The notes under the pieces: model-generated
What the model saw: the letters and a program-made list of their open reading frames with translations, nothing else
What the model was told of the DNA's origin: nothing
The model's database searches: none
Origin: JAEZRQ01 sp049294415
GTDB lineage: Bacteria > Patescibacteriota > Patescibacteriia > Patescibacteriales > UBA12465
DNA: 52,882 nt
Reading direction: 5' to 3'
Assembly (NCBI GenBank): GCA_049294415.1
Contig: JBAQCS010000047.1
Coordinates: 1-52,882 of the forward strand
Part shown: one piece after another, positions 48,860-52,882 of the stretch
Numbering within the stretch: the stretch's first letter is position 1
Layout: each line of letters opens with the position of its first letter
Translations under genes and position numbers: made by a program

Positions 48860-49939
48860 ATGAACTCCAAATTAATCTCCAAACTATTAAATTATACCAA
48901 AGGGCTAGGCTTTAACGATTTAGCTATCACTAAACATGACGGCCATCACCTACTCTGGGCGGATAACGGCCTAGACAAAACCCAGCTAAAATTGCCCTTT
49001 AAACTAGAAGATGATTTAGCTTCCGCTTTTAAGAGAATTTTAAAAATTGCACCTGACGATTTAGTTAGCGGCGCTTATTTTAAAATGGGTAATGACAGTT
49101 TTTTAATTTCCATTATCCCTCAAGAAGATGGTGACAAAATTATCATTAAAAGAGCTGTTAAGACTCTTAAAAATTTAAGATTAAGTCGACTAGGTTTGGG
49201 TCGAGCTGAAAAACAACTACTTGAACAATTTTTAACTCGCCGCCAAGGACTTATTATTGTAGCTTCACCTGATAACGAAGGAAAAACTACTACTCTCTAC
49301 TCCCTGCTAGAAAAAATTAACAGAGACGAAAAACTTTGCTACTTATTAGAAACCCATTCTGAATTAGTGATTGAAGATGTAAATCGTTTAACTAGCACTG
49401 GACGACAAAGATTAGAAGACTTAGAAAACGTCAGGCGTCATGATAGTGAAATTGTGGTTATTGATGATGCTGACGCCACCTTAATTAAAGGAGCGATTGA
49501 TTTAGCTAGCCAAGGAAAATTAGTCATTATTGGCGTTAAAGCTAATAACATCAATCAGCTCAATGAACAAATATCAGGCATTAAGCAATTTAAAAACTTA
49601 GATGCTTTAATTATTTTCCAAAAATTAATTGCCAAAAACTGTCCACGTTGCCTCGAAGCTTATATAAATGATGAGACCTCAGAATTAATAGCTAAATATT
49701 GGCCAAGGGATAAAAAATATCAACCTAAAAATTTCTGGAATAGCCAAGGTTGCTCACATTGTAATCATTCAGGCCAAAAAGGACTGATCGCTGTCTTTAA
49801 TATTTTAAGTAATAAAGATTTGCAAACCAAGACTATCAGTTCTATTTCTAATGACATTTTACAAAAAGCAGCTAGTGGCTTAATATCAGTCAGTAAGCTA
49901 ATTCAAAAACAAAAAGAATCCTTAAGCCATAAGTTATGA
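48860..49939 (+). CDS. Degenerate GspE/PilB-type ATPase
   Basis: Secretion/pilus ATPase relative of 359 aa (364 if the ATG at 48845 inside the -10 is used). Alignment to GspE/PilB by eye: the Walker A position reads ASPDNEGKTTTLYSLL, with the first Gly changed to Ser. The Asp box EDP reads ETH, and the Walker B/Glu switch reads VVIDDAD. The His box STLHTND is replaced by IGVKANN. The zinc-type C-x2-C pairs (CPRC at about 261-264 and CSHC near 298-301) remain. It overlaps the next gene by four bases and heads a glycosyltransferase operon. It may have lost normal ATP turnover, or use altered residues. Confidence 0.85.
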   Translation: MNSKLISKLLNYTKGLGFNDLAITKHDGHHLLWADNGLDKTQLKLPFKLEDDLASAFKRILKIAPDDLVSGAYFKMGNDSFLISIIPQEDGDKIIIKRAVKTLKNLRLSRLGLGRAEKQLLEQFLTRRQGLIIVASPDNEGKTTTLYSLLEKINRDEKLCYLLETHSELVIEDVNRLTSTGRQRLEDLENVRRHDSEIVVIDDADATLIKGAIDLASQGKLVIIGVKANNINQLNEQISGIKQFKNLDALIIFQKLIAKNCPRCLEAYINDETSELIAKYWPRDKKYQPKNFWNSQGCSHCNHSGQKGLIAVFNILSNKDLQTKTISSISNDILQKAASGLISVSKLIQKQKESLSHKL

Positions 49940-50592
49940 AGATAAGCTGTGTCATTCCTGCCTACAACGAAGCTAAAAATATTGAGCTAGTCATTTATAA
50001 GGTTAAACCTTTAGTTGACGAGCTAATTGTGATAGACGATTGTTCAACTGATGACACCTTTAAGCTGGCTAATAAAACAGGGGTGGTCGTTTTACAACAT
50101 ATTATTAATCGCGGCCAAGGAGCAGCTCTACAAACTGGTAATGATTATGCCTTAGCTCATGGTGCCGATATTATTGTCCACTTTGATGCTGATGATCAAT
50201 TCTCAGCCGCCGAAATTAAAGACGTAATTCAACCCATTTTAGATAATAGAGCTGATGCGGTTTTTGGTTCCCGTTTTTTAGGTAGTGCTAATTTTCCTTT
50301 TACCAAAAAACATATTATTATGCCACTAGCTCGTCTAATTAATCGTTTTTTCGGCATTAAATTAAGTGACCCTCAAAGTGGTTTTAGAGCTATGAATCGC
50401 CAGACAGCCCTAAAGTTAACTATTGATAGTCGCGGCATGGCCCACTGTAGTGAAATACTTTATAAAGTAAATAAAAGTGGTGCCAAAATTATTGAAGTGC
50501 CAATTAATGTTACTTATCATGAATTTGGACAAAAATTGAGCGGCGGTTTTAAAATTATTAAAGATTTACTGATTAATAACTTCATAAAATAA
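49936..50592 (+). CDS. Family 2 glycosyltransferase (DPM1/polyprenyl-phosphate type)
   Basis: 218 aa GT-A enzyme that probably transfers a sugar from a nucleotide donor to polyprenyl phosphate or to a surface glycan. Motifs: VIPAYNEAKNI at the start, DDCSTDDT, the DxD-type metal site FDADDQFS, GSRFLG, and LSDPQSGFRAMNR. No C-terminal helices, so it is a soluble or peripheral form. Start overlaps the ATPase stop by four bases. Confidence 0.92.
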   Translation: MKISCVIPAYNEAKNIELVIYKVKPLVDELIVIDDCSTDDTFKLANKTGVVVLQHIINRGQGAALQTGNDYALAHGADIIVHFDADDQFSAAEIKDVIQPILDNRADAVFGSRFLGSANFPFTKKHIIMPLARLINRFFGIKLSDPQSGFRAMNRQTALKLTIDSRGMAHCSEILYKVNKSGAKIIEVPINVTYHEFGQKLSGGFKIIKDLLINNFIK

Positions 50593-50593
50593 T

Positions 50594-50926
50594 ATGATTA
50601 GTTTTCAACAATTTTTAGCTCTAATTATTATTGCTTTTTTCATCACTAGATTAGTTAAGCAAAAAAATAAACAACAAGTTAGCAATAGTGAGTTTTGGCT
50701 TTGGTTATTTTTTTGGACTGGTTCAGCCCTAGCAATTATTTTCCTAAAACAATTAGATCACTTGGCTTCAGCCTTAGGCTTTACTGCTAGTGGTATTAAT
50801 TTATTATTTTACGGAGCAATTTTAGTTTTATTCTATTTTGTTTTCAAACTACGTTTACGCCAAGCTAAGTTAGATAAAGATATTACTGATTTAAATCGCC
50901 ACCTTACTCTTCTTAAAAAAGACTAG
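50594..50926 (+). CDS. DUF2304-family small membrane protein
   Basis: 110 aa with three hydrophobic helices (about 4-20, 32-51 and 63-87) and a charged C-terminal helix (RQAKLDKDITDLNRHLTLL). DUF2304 proteins commonly sit beside GT2 genes, as here (one-base gap), and are thought to help in polyprenyl-linked sugar transfer. The family call is by pattern and neighbourhood. Confidence 0.8.
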   Translation: MISFQQFLALIIIAFFITRLVKQKNKQQVSNSEFWLWLFFWTGSALAIIFLKQLDHLASALGFTASGINLLFYGAILVLFYFVFKLRLRQAKLDKDITDLNRHLTLLKKD

Positions 50927-50928
50927 TT

Positions 50929-52089
50929 ATGAAAATTGCTCAAATAGTCTGTACCTTCCCGCCTTATAACGGCGGTATTGGTACTAGCGCCAAACGTTTC
51001 GGCGATATATTAGCTACTGATTATCAAGTAACAACCTTTACGCTACAACCAAAGGGGCAAGCTGACATAAAAGAGCTAGACGTTATCAGACTCAAGCCTC
51101 TCCTGCGCTATGGCCACGGCGGACTGCCCTTTTCCCTGCTAAGCACTCTTAACAAATTTGATTGCATCTACTTACATTATCCTTTTTTTGGAGCCAGTGA
51201 ATTAGTCTGGCTGTTTTTATTATTTAATAAAAAAACTAAACTAATTATCCATTATCATATGGATACCGGGCATTTAGCTTGGTATTTAAAAATACTAGCC
51301 TGGCCTAGTTCTTTAATTAAAGAATCTTTGTTTAAAAGAGCTGATAAAATTATTAGCGCTAGTTTAGATTATTTATATAACAGCCAAATTGCTGACTTCG
51401 CTAAAAATCACCCTGAAAAAATTTGCGAAATACCTTTTGGTTTAGATACTAATGAGTTCTTACCTAAAATGCCGGAGCCAAAAAATAATATCATGGCCAA
51501 GGCTAAAGAAATAATTAACTTTGTTACTAAACATTTTATTAAACGCGGACAAGTTAATTTATTATTCGTGGGCGGTTTAGATTCCGCACATTACTTCAAA
51601 GGCTTAGATGTCTTATTGCAAGCTTTAAGTGAATTAAAAAATAATAACTGGAATTTAAAAATTGTGGGTTCTGGTAATTTACAAAGTAATTACGAGGCTA
51701 ACAGCCTTAAATTAGGCTTAGAAAAAAAAGTACATTTCTTAGGTAAATTAGACGACCTAACACTTATTAAAACTTATCAAGCATCAGATTTATTTATCTT
51801 ACCCTCAATTAATAGTCATGAAGCTTTCGGCTTAGTCTTAATGGAAGCTATGGCTTGTGGCGTGCCGGTTATTGCTTCTAGATTACCAGGGGTTAGAACT
51901 GTTTTTAGAGACGGAATTGATGGTTTAGCTTGCAATATTAATGACAGCCATGACCTAGCCGCTAAAATAGAACTACTTATCACTGACGAAAGGAAACGCG
52001 TAGCCATGGGACATAGTGCTAGAAGCTATGCTGTTAGCAAATATTCTTGGGAAGCCATAGCTGATCGTTTCAAAAAAATATTTATATGA
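50929..52089 (+). CDS. Family 4 glycosyltransferase
   Basis: 386-aa GT-B retaining glycosyltransferase. The N-terminal Rossmann domain starts CTFPPYNGGIGTSAKRFGD. The C-terminal donor domain has LLFVGGLDSAHYFKGLDVLL and the family EX7E region as SHEAFGLVLMEAMACGVPVIAS. It likely adds a sugar to a surface glycan or lipid-linked precursor. It overlaps the next gene by four bases. Confidence 0.92.
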   Translation: MKIAQIVCTFPPYNGGIGTSAKRFGDILATDYQVTTFTLQPKGQADIKELDVIRLKPLLRYGHGGLPFSLLSTLNKFDCIYLHYPFFGASELVWLFLLFNKKTKLIIHYHMDTGHLAWYLKILAWPSSLIKESLFKRADKIISASLDYLYNSQIADFAKNHPEKICEIPFGLDTNEFLPKMPEPKNNIMAKAKEIINFVTKHFIKRGQVNLLFVGGLDSAHYFKGLDVLLQALSELKNNNWNLKIVGSGNLQSNYEANSLKLGLEKKVHFLGKLDDLTLIKTYQASDLFILPSINSHEAFGLVLMEAMACGVPVIASRLPGVRTVFRDGIDGLACNINDSHDLAAKIELLITDERKRVAMGHSARSYAVSKYSWEAIADRFKKIFI

Positions 52090-52882
52090 AAATAGCCCTA
52101 ATCAACAATCTCTATAAGCCCTATCAAAAAGGCGGTGCTGAACGCATCGCTGAAATTATGAATAATGAGCTAAAAGCTCTAGGTCATGAGGTTTTTGTTA
52201 TTAGTACTCGACCTCCGCAACGAAATATTAACGAAGAAAAAAGTGTTTATTATTTACCATCTGGTTATAGCGATTTAAATAAACATTCTTATCTCTTTAG
52301 ATTGGTCTGGCAAATCGGCAATCTAATAAATATTAATAAATATTTAGCTATTAAGACTATTCTGACTGTCGAAAAACCAGAGCTAGTTATATCTCATAAT
52401 TTAATGGGGCTAGGATTGCTTACTCCTCTAGCCATTAAGCAAAGCGGGGCTCGACATATTCATATCCTGCATGATATTCAATTATTACATCCTGCTGGAC
52501 TTATGTATTTTGATAAGGAAAAGATTTTAAATTCTTTGGCTGCAGAAATTTATCAAAGTGTGAGCCACTACTTTTTTTCTTTTTCTAAAAACAAAATTAT
52601 CATCTCCCCTTCACAGTGGTTATTAGATTTACACCAAAAATATAATTTATTCAAAGATTGCCCAGCTTTTGTTGTTCCTAATCCCTTATTACTTAACGCT
52701 AATGATAAAACAATAACTAAAGAAAAGGTTTTTAGTTTTATTGGGCAATTAGAATATCATAAAGGGGTAGATTTATTTATTGCCATGGCACCGCTGTTTC
52801 CTGATTATAAATTTATCTTAGTAGGAGACGGTTCTAAAATGCCAGAAATAGTCCAGAAAAAAATTAATAATCTAGAAATAAC
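52086..52882 (+). CDS. Family 4 glycosyltransferase, cut by window edge
   Basis: Starts at the ATG overlapping the previous stop and runs off the right edge after about 265 codons. The N-terminus MKIALINNLYKPYQKGGAERIAEIMN is the standard GT4 glycine loop. Near the cut, FIGQLEYHKGVDLFIAMAP and FILVGDGSKMPE begin the donor-binding domain; the EX7E motif lies beyond the window. It continues the surface-glycan operon. Confidence 0.88.
   Translation, partial: MKIALINNLYKPYQKGGAERIAEIMNNELKALGHEVFVISTRPPQRNINEEKSVYYLPSGYSDLNKHSYLFRLVWQIGNLININKYLAIKTILTVEKPELVISHNLMGLGLLTPLAIKQSGARHIHILHDIQLLHPAGLMYFDKEKILNSLAAEIYQSVSHYFFSFSKNKIIISPSQWLLDLHQKYNLFKDCPAFVVPNPLLLNANDKTITKEKVFSFIGQLEYHKGVDLFIAMAPLFPDYKFILVGDGSKMPEIVQKKINNLEI

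Noticed and set aside
1..52882. CRISPR arrays, insertion sequences, tRNA or rRNA genes
   Set aside because: I saw no regularly spaced repeats, transposase-like proteins, or tRNA/rRNA sequences; absence is by eye and not proven.

Overview
The window reads as a contiguous piece of a small, AT-rich bacterial chromosome from the Candidate Phyla Radiation (Patescibacteria), most like the Parcubacteria/Falkowbacteria side. This is inference from content. The spc-type ribosomal gene cluster has no L30 (rpmD) gene. Alanyl-tRNA synthetase is short and lacks the C-Ala domain. Aspartyl-tRNA synthetase is of the archaeal-length class. Many small membrane proteins have no recognisable relatives, and most genes lack a clear Shine-Dalgarno. 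Release factor 2 is present and UGA closes several genes, so the normal bacterial code applies; this argues against Gracilibacteria/Absconditabacteria.

Layout. 1-2.7 kb: aspS and a partial asnS. 2.7-6.3 kb: a small gene with an exceptional ribosome-binding site, then an operon of a 99-aa protein, a DUF475/TerC-like membrane protein, map, ruvX and recO. 6.3-22.8 kb: an almost unbroken minus-strand str-S10-spc super-cluster (rpsL, rpsG, fusA, a Phd-like small protein, tuf, then rpsJ through secY). 22.7-30.2 kb: a promoter-driven 47-aa small ORF, a kinase-like hypothetical, an M50 protease, rpmB (plus strand), several unknown membrane proteins, comEC and prfB. 30.2-34.7 kb: the alpha operon (infA, rpmJ, rpsM, rpsK, rpsD, rpoA, rplQ, rplM, rpsI) behind a perfect consensus promoter. 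34.7-37.5 kb: alaS and murB. 37.5-41.8 kb: two tandem paralogous hypotheticals, hisS, and two unknown genes flanking a candidate structured leader RNA. 41.8-48.8 kb: an ABC exporter and a dcw-type cell-wall cluster (mraY, ftsW, murG, murC). 48.8-52.9 kb: a plus-strand operon of a degenerate GspE/PilB-like ATPase and envelope glycosyltransferases.

How it works together: most of the window is the translation core, with peptidoglycan precursor synthesis and surface glycosylation on the right. Promoters and intrinsic terminators are unusually easy to read by eye and separate the units cleanly. Several transcripts (hisS, prfB, murB, the PilB-like gene) appear to begin at or within a nucleotide or two of the start codon.

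The best candidates for something undescribed are: (1) a candidate structured leader with a possible loop-loop pairing upstream of an unknown membrane-anchored gene near 40.8-40.95 kb; (2) the 47-aa small ORF with its own promoter and terminator near 22.9-23.1 kb; (3) an RNA polymerase alpha subunit whose C-terminal DNA-binding domain is replaced by an acidic/lysine tail, alongside several ribosomal proteins carrying similar tails; (4) the degenerate PilB-like ATPase heading a glycosyltransferase operon. All structures and promoters were found by eye; no folding, alignment or database search was run.
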